This document shows, piece after piece, positions 41,149-52,102 of a stretch of 64,000 nucleotides of DNA (within the stretch, counting starts at the first letter, position 1; every line of letters starts with the position of its first letter). The stretch comes from Emiliania huxleyi CCMP1516 (lineage: Eukaryota; Haptophyta; Isochrysidales; Noelaerhabdaceae). Where the stretch lies: positions 51,782 to 115,781 of the forward strand of contig NW_005201338.1 in NCBI RefSeq assembly GCF_000372725.1, given 5' to 3'. The notes under the pieces were generated by a model, which saw nothing but the letters and a program-made list of their open reading frames with translations, did no database searches and was not told the origin of the DNA. A program made the position numbers and the translations under genes.

Positions 41149-43990
41149 CTTTTAGCTTACTGGGAGAAAAGAGAGAGGGGGTTGTGTTCTCTAGGCCCCT
41201 AGGGGCCCTACGCGCGGCGTGAGAGCTCGGAAGCGAGCTTAGCACGGCGATCGAGGATGGCACGGTTCACCCCCTTCACCGAAGCGATGGAGATGCGTTC
41301 CGCGTGGTGTGACACAAATGAGAGGCGGGAGTGGGGAGGGTACGCGGTGCGGTCAACGCCCGAGCGTTGAGCCTTGCGCGCAAGGCGGTTGATCTTTGCA
41401 ACTGCAGGCGGCGAGAAGCCGCCGCCGAATGTCTCGTGGAGAAGCAGGTTGAACTTGTTTCGTTTGCCGAAGATCCCGTCATGGTAGTGGCCACGCTGCG
41501 ACTTGACGTAGCCTTGGCCGGTGGCGTGGTCGAACGCACGTTGACCACGGAACCCGCGTTGCTTGCAGCCCATGTTTGCAAGGCGGGCGCGCTCTTCGGT
41601 GTTGCCGAAGGCGAACTTGTCTCCAACGGAGCCGGGGTTGCCTCCGGTGTCGGCGCGGCCGACCCCAACGGGCAAGCCACCCCGGAGGGGGGTCCAAAGT
41701 TTGACCTCACTGATCTCGTCTTTGCCCCCGGGAGCCGCGCCCGGCTCAGCCAGGTCGGTCTTGTAGCCCTCGTTGAACTGTTTGGTGAGCTCAGGTTTTT
41801 CGGCATCTCCCATAACGGGCCGGGAGATGGAGACGGCGGCGACACAATCGTACCAGGCGCGAAGTACGCCGTCGTGTGGGCGCCGCCGGGCGGCGTTGTT
41901 GAGGAACCAGTCGCCATGGTAGTCCTTTGCACCACCGACTGTGTCCCCAAGCTCGAGTGCCCGCGTGACAGTCGAGCGGCACTGCGAGAGGTGAAGACCG
42001 TTTCGGCGCTGAAGTTCGCCGATGAATATGTCGTCTGGAATGGTTGTGGCGTTGCTGCCGTCAAGTTTGGTGTCGAGCCACCGCCCCGCGTAAGGCTGCG
42101 AAGTTGAGACGTAGCGGATGGACTCGCGGTAACGTATCTTGGTGTCGCCGGGCTGCCAGTTGGCTGCTGTGTAGTCGTCAAGGGCGCGCCACTCCTTCTG
42201 CAGATCGAACCAGTTCCAGATAGTCTCGATGGCAGCAAGCGCCCGCGCATACGGGCTTCCTGATTTGCAAGTGCCATCGATGACTGACTCCGGTGTTGGA
42301 AGAGACTCAGAAGTGGGGAGGCTGACGCCCTTGGGGTAGAACTCAGAGATTTTGCCGCCGCGCAAGGTGTAGTAGATGTTGTCGTCGCGCGCGGCTCGGA
42401 TGGAGGCCACCTCGTCTCGCCTCGAGAGCGCGGCTCTGTACGAGTTGACGGCGGCGTCCCGTGCGCCGTACCCGCCGCAGCGCTCGGCTTCGGCGAGGTC
42501 TGGGCTGCAGGCCACAAGCTTTGACCAGCATTTGAGGAGGGAGTTGTGGTAGGCTTCGGCCGGGCCGCGCACGCCCGTGCGGCCCTCCCCCGTGTCGTTA
42601 AGCACGCCGACCGAGGTGACGCCCGTGTCGACGCCGGAGCCTCCAGTGATGGTAGGGAGCATAGCCTGCCTCCAACCCAGGTCTTTGTATTTCGCAGGAG
42701 TATCCTCGGCCTCCGTGAGTAGTTCCCACGATTTGCGAATCCGGTTGCTACCGTCGATGGCCGGGCCCTCGCTGATCTCTGGTGGCGTGACGGAGCAAAT
42801 GTACTTCGTCTTTGGGCAGGCCTGACGGGTGATGAGGTTGTACTTGAGGTGTCCAACGTTCTGAATGCCCTCGGTGCATTCGAGCGTGTCGATGAAGTCG
42901 AGCGGACGGAGGTTTTTGGCGAGGCGTTTGCCAATCGCCTCCGAGGCAGCCTCTGTGTCGCCGAGGTAGGTTCCGACGATTTTGAAGCAGGCCTCACGTC
43001 CGGTGAGGTTCCCGTCCTCGTCTCGGTGGTGCGGCGAGCCGACCATGAAGGGGGGTACGCAGTCGAGGTCGCCGCTCGGAGAGTAGATGATGCACTTCTC
43101 CTCGTTGTCGAGGTTGCCAGCGACATCTTTTTGCACCTCGAGTGTCCCGCCCTCTCCGCAGTAAGACTTGACGGCCTCTGCCACGGTGTCGTTTTGAACC
43201 ATGTCGTCGATGAACGAAACGAAGCGGGTAGTCGGGTTCTTCTTTTGCACAATGTTGTCGATCTCGTGTTTGACTCCGGTGGTGCACATCCCTGAGAAGG
43301 CGCGCCCTTGGGCGCCGCCGCAGCACGACCGGATGTAGCCGTCGGCGTCCTCGCCGGGCGGCTCCAGGCTGAGCGGGTCCCACGGTGCGTCGGCGTCGCT
43401 CGGTCCGGCTGCCCGAGGGTCCTGGAGCGGTCCGTCCGCGCTGCACAGACGGAGGAAGCTGCGTCGACCAAACACCAACCGCATCGCCGGGATGAGTGCC
43501 GGATTGCGCTTACGCGCCCAGTCAAAACAGACAGTCCTGCCGTACCCGCTCGGGTCTGGGTTGCCGTCTGCGTCCAGGGGCTGTCCCGTGAGGTTGAAGA
43601 AGTTACGCTTGTCCGACTTGATTGACGCATTCCCAGGTCGCAGGGTGTGCCACGAAGTGACTGTGTGGCACACGAGATGGGTTCCATTCTTCGAATACCC
43701 ATAGTTGACTGGGAAGTTGACTGGTTGCCGTGCAGCTGCGTCGGCTCGGTAGGCGGCGTCGAGGGCGTCTCTGGCCGCTGTGATGTCGCTGTCGGCGCCG
43801 CCTCCGGCCCGGACGCGGTCGACGGTGGTTTTGAGGGTATGCTCGGCGGCGGTGAGGGCGGCGGCGGCGTTGGCGATGGCCACATCTCGGGCGTGACGAT
43901 CCTCGGGCAGCGGCGAGGTGAGGTACTGCTCCATCCAGGGGCACTCTTGCATGTGTATGCAGCGCTCATGAGGGTTAGGTTTCTGGAGCC
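41149..43990 (-). mobile_element. Non-LTR-type retroelement containing an intact RT-like ORF
   Basis: The element body is defined by the ORF 41208-43952 and by the shared 3' end at 41149. The upstream boundary is not identifiable; no long terminal repeats were found around it. The duplicate 3' fragment at 40531-40865 supports mobility. Confidence 0.65.
41208..43952 (-). CDS. Reverse-transcriptase-like protein of a retroelement
   Basis: A 914-aa uninterrupted ORF. Central RT motifs are recognisable: QGRAFSGM (in place of the common QGDPLSG), then FVSFIDDMVQ as the catalytic box with an Asp pair, NEEKCIIYSPSG (thumb-side Lys block) and FKIVGTYLGD. Downstream, RQACPKTKYICSVTPP and the terminal VDRTAYPPHSRLSFVSHHAERIS resemble RT-type ORFs I associate with algal and oomycete elements. 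No endonuclease or RNase H domain was recognised. The intact frame suggests recent activity. It is distinctly less GC-extreme than the host genes. Family assignment rests on motif order, not a search. Confidence 0.65.
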   Translation of the reverse strand: MQECPWMEQYLTSPLPEDRHARDVAIANAAAALTAAEHTLKTTVDRVRAGGGADSDITAARDALDAAYRADAAARQPVNFPVNYGYSKNGTHLVCHTVTSWHTLRPGNASIKSDKRNFFNLTGQPLDADGNPDPSGYGRTVCFDWARKRNPALIPAMRLVFGRRSFLRLCSADGPLQDPRAAGPSDADAPWDPLSLEPPGEDADGYIRSCCGGAQGRAFSGMCTTGVKHEIDNIVQKKNPTTRFVSFIDDMVQNDTVAEAVKSYCGEGGTLEVQKDVAGNLDNEEKCIIYSPSGDLDCVPPFMVGSPHHRDEDGNLTGREACFKIVGTYLGDTEAASEAIGKRLAKNLRPLDFIDTLECTEGIQNVGHLKYNLITRQACPKTKYICSVTPPEISEGPAIDGSNRIRKSWELLTEAEDTPAKYKDLGWRQAMLPTITGGSGVDTGVTSVGVLNDTGEGRTGVRGPAEAYHNSLLKCWSKLVACSPDLAEAERCGGYGARDAAVNSYRAALSRRDEVASIRAARDDNIYYTLRGGKISEFYPKGVSLPTSESLPTPESVIDGTCKSGSPYARALAAIETIWNWFDLQKEWRALDDYTAANWQPGDTKIRYRESIRYVSTSQPYAGRWLDTKLDGSNATTIPDDIFIGELQRRNGLHLSQCRSTVTRALELGDTVGGAKDYHGDWFLNNAARRRPHDGVLRAWYDCVAAVSISRPVMGDAEKPELTKQFNEGYKTDLAEPGAAPGGKDEISEVKLWTPLRGGLPVGVGRADTGGNPGSVGDKFAFGNTEERARLANMGCKQRGFRGQRAFDHATGQGYVKSQRGHYHDGIFGKRNKFNLLLHETFGGGFSPPAVAKINRLARKAQRSGVDRTAYPPHSRLSFVSHHAERISIASVKGVNRAILDRRAKLASELSRRA

Positions 43991-44842
43991 TCGGGTGCTT
44001 TTACGCCTTTGATCGGGTCAGGGGAGAGTGCGACTTTTACCACTTTGGTCGTCTCGGAGCGCCCAACTTTTAGCATGTTTCAAAAATTTCTTCGGCGCTG
44101 CGCGCCGCGGGTGCAGCAAGTACTAGCTATCCCTATCGTCCCGCAACGGCAAAGTAGTTCCCGCACACTATGGCTAAAAAAATGCTGCCGCTCGCCCCTC
44201 GAAAGCGCCCGCCGGTGTGTGTCCAAACATGTATGTAGCGCTACAAGTTTGTGACACATAAGGACGCATCCTCCCACAACACTTCGCCCGCTGGCTTGGT
44301 TGCAGCTGCCGAGGTACCATCTGCCGGCTTGGGGGGGCTAGTGGCATTCGCCGGAGAGTAGAATGTCCAAAATTTTCGCGCGCCTGCGGCGGCGCGACTT
44401 TTACCATTTTGCCCCGGGCGGGCCCACTTTTGAGAGAGATTTTTAGCAATACCAAACAACTCTAACACTCACACGTAATTTGGGGCCTGGAGCCCTGTTC
44501 ACGCGCGCGCGAGTTGTTTTGCACTTGGAGCACTTGGAGCACTTAAGGACATCGAAGATGAATTCTGTGAAGAGCGTGACATTTTCATTGTAGAATAAAA
44601 TAAATTTAGCGCGAGATGGCGCAGCCTATAATACGCCCGGACGAATTTTTCATGATCGTGGCGATTGGGACGAGGCCGATTGTCCGGGGATGCGGACCTT
44701 GCGCCGGCGGGGTGGCGTCCCTGTGGGCACTGCCTGCGCTCGGACAAGTGCGCTCGGCACCCACGCAATGTGCCTCGCCGGGCACCGCCTCTGAGCTCGG
44801 TATATACTTTCCCACTATGCCACGTCGCCCATCCCGGGATGG

Positions 44843-44963
44843 AACAGTCAGGCTCGGACTGGACACCAACGCGGTATGGGTGGACGCTGGACAGATGATG
44901 ACGACACGCACGAGCGACACACAGACAGACACAAACAAGCTCACAAGACACACAGCCAGCGAG
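44843..44963 (+). repeat. Dispersed repeat family B, copy 2
   Basis: Nearly identical to 6916-7035 on the same strand: gtcaggctcggactggac through cacaagacacacagccagcg. The main differences are gctgg versus caag near the middle and an extra cagacaga unit. Confidence 0.8.
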
Positions 44964-45011
44964 GGAAGCCCCAGAAAAAAAGGAAAAAAACTGCTTTTTG
45001 ACCGCGCAAGA

Positions 45012-45020
45012 TATAAAGGG
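45012..45020 (+). promoter_or_regulatory. TATA-like element upstream of the four-helix protein gene
   Basis: tataaaggg stands out in a GC-rich background, about 170 bp before ATG 45181. The position is compatible with a promoter, but nothing else confirms it. Confidence 0.3.
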
Positions 45021-45180
45021 TGGCTAAGGGCTCTGCCCGCAAGGCGCCCGCGTCGCAGACGCGGTACCATTGACAAATCGCCACGCCGCTTGCGGCGGTC
45101 CTCTTCCCAGCTGAGCTGTGAGGGCCCGTGCGTTATTCCTCCTCTTCGAGACCGGGTCCGGCCCGGGCGCTCTGCCCAAC

Positions 45181-45840
45181 ATGCTCAGCGCGCAGAAGCT
45201 GGAGCTTTTGGCTGGGCTCAAGGTGCGCGGCCTCGACCTGCGCCAGGCGGAGATGAGCTTTTACATGAATCGCTTCACCACCACAGCCGGCCTCTCCTCG
45301 ATCATGACGTGTTTGGCCTACGTCGGCGTGATCAAGATCAAGATCCCGCACGAGATGCTGCCGCCCGAGGAGTCATGGCAGGTGCCGCTCTTTTACGTCG
45401 CGGCGTGCTGCACCATGGCGCTATCAATGTACAACCTTGTCATCACCTCCTTCTGCGTCGTGTATGCCCAGGGCCTCGCGCTGCGTGGGCCGCCCGGATC
45501 GGTCGCCAAGTGCGTGCAGATCTTCCGCGCGGAGTGGGTGACCGTGCGGCTCGTGCTGGCCGCCTCGCTGGCGAGCCTCATCCTCGCCGGTGTCTCCATC
45601 TCATGGATGAAGCTCGAGCGGGACGCGCGCATTCTGGGCGGCATTCCACTGCCCGCGCTCGTCATCAGCGTGCTCGTGCTGGGGATACTGCTGCTGCTCT
45701 TCCGCCGGCTCGCCCTCCTCGCTTCGCAGCTTCGCGTCCCGTACGACACGCGCGTCGAGGGCGACCTCCACATCGACGATGGCGGGCTCAACATCGACCT
45801 AGCCGCCGAGGACCAGGAGCGCATCGAGGCGGCTAGGTGA
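45181..45840 (+). CDS. Four-transmembrane protein, possibly Orai-like
   Basis: A 219-aa single-exon protein with four hydrophobic segments: LSSIMTCLAYVGVIKI, VPLFYVAACCTMALSMYNLV plus ITSFCVVYA, WVTVRLVLAASLASLILAGV, and ALVISVLVLGILLLLF. A cytosolic N-terminus precedes them and an acidic tail (GDLHIDDGGLNIDLAAED) follows. The helix count, spacing and the early MSFYMNRFTTTAGLSS segment recall Orai calcium-release-activated channels, but the Glu that forms the Orai selectivity filter in helix 1 is not evident. ATG 45181 starts the conserved-looking part; an upstream open frame lacks support. Function unknown. Confidence 0.6.
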   Translation: MLSAQKLELLAGLKVRGLDLRQAEMSFYMNRFTTTAGLSSIMTCLAYVGVIKIKIPHEMLPPEESWQVPLFYVAACCTMALSMYNLVITSFCVVYAQGLALRGPPGSVAKCVQIFRAEWVTVRLVLAASLASLILAGVSISWMKLERDARILGGIPLPALVISVLVLGILLLLFRRLALLASQLRVPYDTRVEGDLHIDDGGLNIDLAAEDQERIEAAR

Positions 45841-46207
45841 GAGCGAGTGCGGCGCGGGGGCCCGAGGCGCTTGCCCGCTTCTGCCGCTATACGTGTATTT
45901 CTGTGTATTCTTTCCATGATTTTCACGACGGATAAGACCGGACGACATGTTCACACGGTCGAGCGGAGCCGGGGGGCTGGACGTGGAGACGCAAAACACA
46001 CACAGAGAGGGAGAGACGATGAACCCAATTCACACAATCACAAACCCCGGGCGGCCGCGCGAATCACGGCAAGGCAGGCGGCCGGCAATAACACTCACAA
46101 GCGTTCGATGCGGCGAGACGGAGACGCGACTGACGTGTTCTTGCGGGCACTGTGCAGCAGGCGGGGGTGGAGCAGGAGGCAACGCGGCCGCCGCCTCGCC
46201 CGCCACG
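45841..46207. other. Convergent intergenic region
   Basis: 3' flanks of the four-helix protein gene (+) and the TauE-like gene (-). No repeats or genes recognised. Confidence 0.5.
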
Positions 46208-48103
46208 CTAGTCGTACTGCGCCGCCTTGCCCGTCCGGCCGCAGACCGGCCGGAAGCCGCCGAGTCCGGTCTCCATCAGCGTCATCGAGCCGGTCCCCAC
46301 CATGAGCAGCCCGGAGCCAAACAGGATAAAGGCGAGGAAGAAGACGATGAAGGAGGGGCGGCCCGTGCGCTGCAGCAGCGAGTGCGCGCCCTTGGTGCCA
46401 ACGATGGCGCCGAGGACGCCGCCGAAGAAGCCGAAGAAGGCTGCGTACTCGAGGTCGATCATGCCTGGGCAGAGGAGGCGCTGGTTGGCTGTGGTGTCTG
46501 GTGTTTGGGAAGGCCTCGGCGGATCTCGGCGGATCTCGGCGGATCTCGGCGGATCTCGCGCCGAAGATGATGAATTGACAGACGGTGGCCGAAGACATGA
46601 AGAGCACCATCACCGTCGAGGTGGCGGAGGAGACCTGAGTGGAGGGTGGTGGTGGGTGGGGCTGGGCAACGGCGTCGGTGATTGTGTGTGTGGGGGGGTT
46701 GTAGGACCGAGGGGAGTCGAGACGAGCTTCATCTCGGCTGCGTCTCGGCTGCGTCTCGGCCGCGCCTCGGGGAGGAAGCCGAGCTCCGTGAAGATCGGCC
46801 CGAGGATCATCCCCCCGCCCACGCCGAGCATGCCGGCTGCGATGGCGCCGACGCAGACGAGGGCGGGCAGCCGCACCACCTTGTCGACGTCCCACTCGAC
46901 GTCGCCCTCGACGTACGCGTAGCCCATCTGGACGCGCGAGCGGTGCGTGCGCAGCCGGCCGCGCGCAGCTACGGCGGTCAGCAGCGCGAGGATGGGCAGG
47001 TTGAGCACGACCACCGCCCAGTACCTGTGAGTCACACACAACCGACATGCGTGGGGGGGTGACCGCAGCTGCCGCGGCGAGGGTGCGCCGCTGGAGTGCC
47101 CGGCGGAGCCGCACGCGACCCCGAGCAGCGAGGGAGCGCCGTGACCGCCCTTGAGCAGGGCGAGCAGGTAGACGACTGCCCACGCGCGGAGGAGGACGAG
47201 CGCGTCGCCCCAAGGCGGGCGTGCCTCCTCCTCCACCTCCCGCTCCAGCAGCGCCGCGCGCGCCTGCGGCGGGGGAGAGGCAGCTCGGGGCTTGGGCACG
47301 GGCGGCGCTGGAGGCGCCTCGGCGGCGCCCGGCAGAGAGAGGCAGAGAGGGAGGGGGAGAGGGCCGCAGCCACTTAGCGCCAGGCAGCTTCTCGGCCAGC
47401 TCTCGGCCAGCTCTCGGCCATCTCTCGGCCAGCTCTCGGATCTCGGCCAGCTCTCGGCGACCTCGCGCCTCCTTCGCGCCAGGCTCGTCTCCACACCCGT
47501 CGGGGCTTCCCCCGCCCCGCAGCCCCGCGCCGCCGCCCTCCTTGCCGCCGCCGCCCTCCTTGCCGCCGATGAGCGGCGTGCCCGAGTCGTCTCTCTCTGC
47601 CTGCGGCAGCGTCTCGTACATGGCTCGGCTCTCCTTGGCCCACCCCTTGCGAGCCTTGTCGAGGGTGCGCTTGCCCATCACGGCGCAGAGCAGCACCAGC
47701 AGCACCATAATGAGCCTGCGAGGCGCGCAGGGGGCGGTGGGAGCCGCTCTCCAGCCGCCCCACCAGCCGCCCCACGTGCGCAGTGCCTCCCGCCGCACCA
47801 GCAGTTGGGGCAGATCTTGTTGAGGAAGTGTCCAGGAGGTGTCTAGGAAGTGTCTCCCGCGCGCCAGTTCGGGCAGATCTTGTTGAGGAAGACCCCGACG
47901 GTGGTCCCCATCAGTGTGGCGGGCATCAGCACGACCACCACGTCGTACGCGATCCGGTGGCGGTGCGGGACGAGAGGGTGTCTGTGGGGTGAGGGTGAGG
48001 GTGGGGGTGAGGGTGAGGGTGAGGGTGAGGGTGAGAGTCACTTGAGCCAGAGGTAGGTGCCGAAGGGTGAGGGTGGGGGTGGGGGTGGGGGTGAGGGTGA
48101 GGA

Positions 48104-48147
<44 letters not shown>

Positions 48148-48829
48148 AGAGTCACTTGAGCCAGAGGTAGGTGCCGAAGGTGGAGAAGAGGGAGGCGCCG
48201 AAGACGGTGGCGAGCGCGAGCGGGATGGCCTCGTGCTCGGTGAAGTCGCCGATGAGGGTGAAGAGGGGCACGAGCACCGCGCCGCCGCCGATGCCCGCCG
48301 CGGAGGCGAAGACGGTGGCGAGGAAGACGGCGAAAGCGGTGTGGATGTCGGACGAGCTCAGCGGGAAGAGGCCGTCCTGCGCCGTCACCGGCCGCACGCG
48401 AAAGCGAGGGTAGCACTTCTTCTGGCAGTGCTTGTAGTTGCTGCACGAGGAGTCGCACTCTTCGCACGTGGTGGAGCACTCCGGGTACGTCGTGCACACC
48501 TGCCGATGAGAGCACCAGCCGCAGCCGTCGAGCTCGGTGCAGCCGCAGACCGAGGCGGCCTGCGCGCACGTGTCGACGCAGGTGCGCCGGCAGGCCGAGC
48601 GGCAGGTGTCGTGCCGCGTGGGGCACTCGCGGCACGTCGTCGTGCACCGGTCGGCGGGCGCGCACTTGCCGTTCTTCGAGCACCAGCCGCACCCGGGCGC
48701 GAGCGCCGAGCAAGAGCACAGGTCGGTCGCGGCGGCGCACACGGCCTCCGAGCTGACGTTGCGGTGCGCCACCGCCAGCGGCGAGGCGCCGCGGAGGCCG
48801 CTGCAGCCCAGCAGCAGCAGGATCGACAT
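46208..48829 (-). CDS. TauE/SafE-family anion exporter with Cys-rich extracellular N-terminus
   Basis: Membrane transporter of the sulfite/organosulfonate exporter family. Seven exons: 48829-48156, 47981-47865, 47715-47469, 47317-47100, 47024-46766, 46634-46562, 46464-46208. They join to 1,845 nt (614 aa) exactly in frame. A signal peptide (MSILLLLGCSGL) is followed by a Cys-rich region of repeated CGWCS-type units. Two TauE halves follow, with the glycine signatures AAGIGGGAVLVPLFTLIGDF and GMLGVGGGMILGPIFTELGFLPEVSSATS. The end is FFGFFGGVLGAIVGTKGA and further helices. Five of six introns are GC-AG; only the first is GT-AG. Several introns contain minisatellites or copies of neighbouring exon ends. 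The central cytosolic loop is long and low-complexity. Boundaries of the intron at 47318-47468 are the least certain. Confidence 0.85.
47985..48155. repeat. Hexamer minisatellite gggtga in TauE-like intron 1
   Basis: Two blocks of gagggt repeats (47988-48030 and 48066-48146) are separated by a copy of the exon 1 end (48033-48066 equals 48147-48180 apart from array slippage). The array sits wholly inside the 174-nt intron 47982-48155. Confidence 0.9.
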
Positions 48830-49042
48830 TGGCCGGAACCTGAGGCACGGCGCCTGAGAAGTTGGCGAGTTTTCTTACTTTTACCGAGTCGGACTGTACT
48901 TTTCTCCCTAGCGTTTCTTCTGTCTGTGTCGGCCACGCCTGCCGATGTTACAGCACAAGGCGGTGCTCGACATGGGCGAACAGAGGCCAGCCAGCCACGG
49001 GCACGGCGCCTGAAAACTTGCTTGGGGCTGACTCAGTTTTCT

Positions 49043-49797
49043 TACGAGCGCAACCCCGCTGCGTCCTGGCTCGCGCACACGCGCCCACGGTGCCTAAACA
49101 GCAATGTCCCACCTCTTACTCCACCCTCTATCGGCGTCGGCGCAAACATAAAAAAGAGAGGCCGCTTGACCCCAGTTGGGCCACGGTGACAGACACACAG
49201 CCCATTCCCCTTCCCCCGCAAGACATCAAGGACGAGGACACGACACAGGACGCACGCGTCGGCGTCGGGGTTGGCAAACCTGAGAAAAGAAACTCGGAGG
49301 CCAAGGGCGGAACGCTACACATGCAATACTGCGGCGTGCGGGTGCCTTCACGACCTGCACTCCAAAGGTTGGCAGCTGGTGAAGCAGCATCCGACAGCGA
49401 CGCCGCGGAGCCGGAGAGCCCTGCACAGAAGCGGCACATCATCATCACACGCCTCGGTGGCGCGTCGGTGCGACTCGCAGCGGTCCAAAATGCAAAAAGA
49501 AGGCGGCTCAAAAAAGACGAAATAAGCTAGAAGAGCTTCCGCGGTCTGACCGCTGCCGCAACGGCCCGCTATGTGGCGAGCAATGCGACGGCGTGCACTC
49601 ATTCTACTGGTCTGTGGGCATCGGTGCTCCGCCTCCCTGTCATGGCCACCGTGCCTGTCATGGCCACCTTGCACCTTCCCCCCTGTCATGGCGACATGGC
49701 CACCTTCCCAGTGGCTGTGTGACGCAGCTCGCACAGTGACGCAGCCCAGCCTTGCAGCCCGCGGTGCAGCCTTCACAGCACACGCACTGCAAGAAGT
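49043..49797 (+). repeat. Long inverted repeat, left arm
   Basis: Reverse complement of 51371-52102 with high identity; the left arm has a 14-bp insertion near 49111 and a few substitutions. It begins gagcgcaaccccgctgcgtc and ends actgcaagaagtc. It lies just upstream of the TauE-like gene. Confidence 0.92.
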
Positions 49798-51370
49798 CTG
49801 CTGTCGGCCTGCATGGCTTGCTGCTGCAGCGCATGTGGGCGAGCAGTCGGCGAGTGTCGGACGCGTTGGGTGCGCTCTCGCGCCAGATAAGCCTCTCTCA
49901 GGATCACAGACACCCCTCTCAGGATCACAGCACCGGCGGGAACGCGCCTCAGGATCAAGCACCCACGGCAGGGTCTGTGGGGATCAGCAGACCTGGAGGG
50001 AGGGGGCACGCATAGGATCAGAGCCGGTTTGAAGAGGCGCTGAGGATCATAGGTCTGAGAGGGATGCTGTCAAGATCACAGGGCTGCAAAACGGGTGGCA
50101 CTCGAGATCAGAGCGCCAAAATAGGCGCGCGGGAGATCAGCGGGCCGGAAATTGGTGCAATACACACACGAGCGCCGAAAATTGGTGCAATTTACATCAG
50201 TTACCAGCCTCCGGCGGGGCCCCCCGCTACCATCCAAACCCGAGTACAAAGCGCGCCTCGTGCGCGCCTCTCCGAGGCGCTGCGCAGATGGTCTACGAAT
50301 TAGATGGTCTACGAATCCGCATAGAGGCTCAAGTGACAAGTCCACACACACACGCGGGACACACCGCGGTGCGCGGGCGGACGGATTCGGACGGGGCGGA
50401 GCAGCGACCGCCTGGGCGGCCGCTGCTCTGTCTGCCAGAGCGCGGCGACCGCCTGGGCGGCCGCTGCTCTGTCTGCCAGAGCGCGCCGTCTGCGCAGCTC
50501 GAGAGCGCAGTCAGGTGCAGGGAAGCGTGGCGGCGCGGGGACGCGCGGCGGCGGCGGCGAGCAGGCGAGCGGCCCGCGCGCGGCGAGGCGGACAGGTGAT
50601 CGGCAGGCGGGTGATGGGCCGGAGAGTGACCGCGCCCAGCGATCGGAGGCGAGCCGATCGTCGCTCGGCCGCTGCTGACCTCGAAGGCGTGCGGAGCGCG
50701 ACTGTCGGTGTCGGGGGGCGGCCGTCATGTGGCGAGGAGGGGGGACGACAAGTGCGCGTCGTACGGGTCGCTCTTCATCGGCCAGTCGAGCGGACGGTAG
50801 GTCGGTCAAAGTGAGGGCCGGTGAGGCCGGCGAGATTCGTTGCGAGATACGGTTCGCGCCCAAACCAAGTTTGGACGCTCTTGGGACGCGCCGCAAAATC
50901 AACCCGTTGGAAAGGGGGCTTCTGGGGCGGCCAAATTCACACCTCGCGGGACTACTTATGTTTTCGTAAACGTAGTCGTGCACGTGGCCCCCCGCTACGT
51001 CGCACGAGTGCAACTGGGTAGCGGGGGGCTATCATCAATCATGAAACCGTCGCGCGCCCATCACGTGCGCTGGACCGGTCGCTCATGCGCGTCCTGTCGC
51101 TCATGCGCTTGTCGCTGGGAGGTGGCGCCGGGCTGGCCATCGGCGCCGCTCGCGCGCTCGGCGCCGCCGAGGATGGCAGTCGTGACGGCGGCCGCAGCAT
51201 TCGGCGTAGACCGCGCGCGCAGCGCGCTCCGTGTTTGCCTTGAGGAGCGCAGCGACGAGTCCGTAAGGAGCGGCCCCAGCTTGCGGAGCGGCGCCGCCGC
51301 GCGCCGTATCGAGAGACTCTGTCGGGGCAGGTTAAAATAGCGCCACAGGCTCAGGTTTGCCAACCCCGAC

Positions 51371-52102
51371 TTCTTGCAGTGCCATGTGCTGTGAAGGCTG
51401 CACCGCGGGCTGCAAGGCTGGGCTGCGTCGCTGTGCGAGCTGCGTCACACAGCCACTGGGAAGGTGGCCATGACAGGGGGGAAGGTGCAAGGTGGCCATG
51501 ACAGGCACGGTGGCCATGACAGGGAGGCGGAGCACCGATGCCCACAGACCAGTAGAATGAGTGCACGCCGTCGCATTGCTCGCCACATAGCGGGCCGTTG
51601 CGGTCAGACCGCGGAAGCTCTTCTAGCTTATTTCGTCTTTTTTGAGCCGCCTTCTTTTTTTTCATGCATTTTGGACCGCTGCGAGTCGCACCGACGCGCC
51701 ACCGAGGCGTGTGATGATGATGTGCCGCTTCTGTGCAGGGCTCTCCGGCTCCGCGGCGTCGCTGTCGGATGCTGCGTCACCAGCTGCCAACCTTTGGAGT
51801 GCAGGTCGTGAAGGCACCCGCACGCCGCAGTATTGCATGTGTACTTCCGACGCCTTGGCCTGCGAGTTTCTTTTCTCAGGTTTGCCAACCCCGACGCCGA
51901 CGCGTGCGTCCTGTGTCGTGTCCTCGTCCTTGATGTCTTGCGGGGGAAGGGGAATGGGCTGTGTGTCTGTCACCGTGGCCCAACTGGGGTCAAGCGGCCT
52001 CCCTTTTTTATGTTTGCGCCGACGCCGATAAGAGGTGGGACATTGCTGTTTAGGCACCGTGGGCGCGTGTGCGCGAGCCAGGACGCAGCGGGGTTGCGCT
52101 CG
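51371..52102 (-). repeat. Long inverted repeat, right arm
   Basis: Mirror of 49043-49797. It starts gacttcttgcagt and ends cgcagcggggttgcgctc, only 17 bp before the ATG of ATP synthase beta, so that gene's 5' untranslated region and core promoter must lie in or overlap the arm. Confidence 0.92.

Larger units (their letters stand above)
43953..45180. other. Intergenic region with repeat family B
   Basis: Contains two cgacttttaccattttg-like segments (44030, 44395), the ttttagcaataccaaacaactcta segment shared with 34.97 kb, a cttggagcacttggagcac motif (44524-44542), and repeat family B at 44843-44963. A TATA-like tataaaggg lies at 45012-45020, about 170 bp upstream of the next ATG. Confidence 0.6.

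Noticed and set aside
46095-48848. Single 917-aa minus-strand ORF over the TauE-like gene
   Set aside because: Mixes intron minisatellites and out-of-frame exon sequence. The spliced seven-exon model gives the transporter motifs.
49128-49511. Frames in the inverted-repeat arms (also 51642-52031)
   Set aside because: Both arms contain them on opposite strands, differing by frame-disrupting changes, and no domain is visible. Treated as non-coding repeat.
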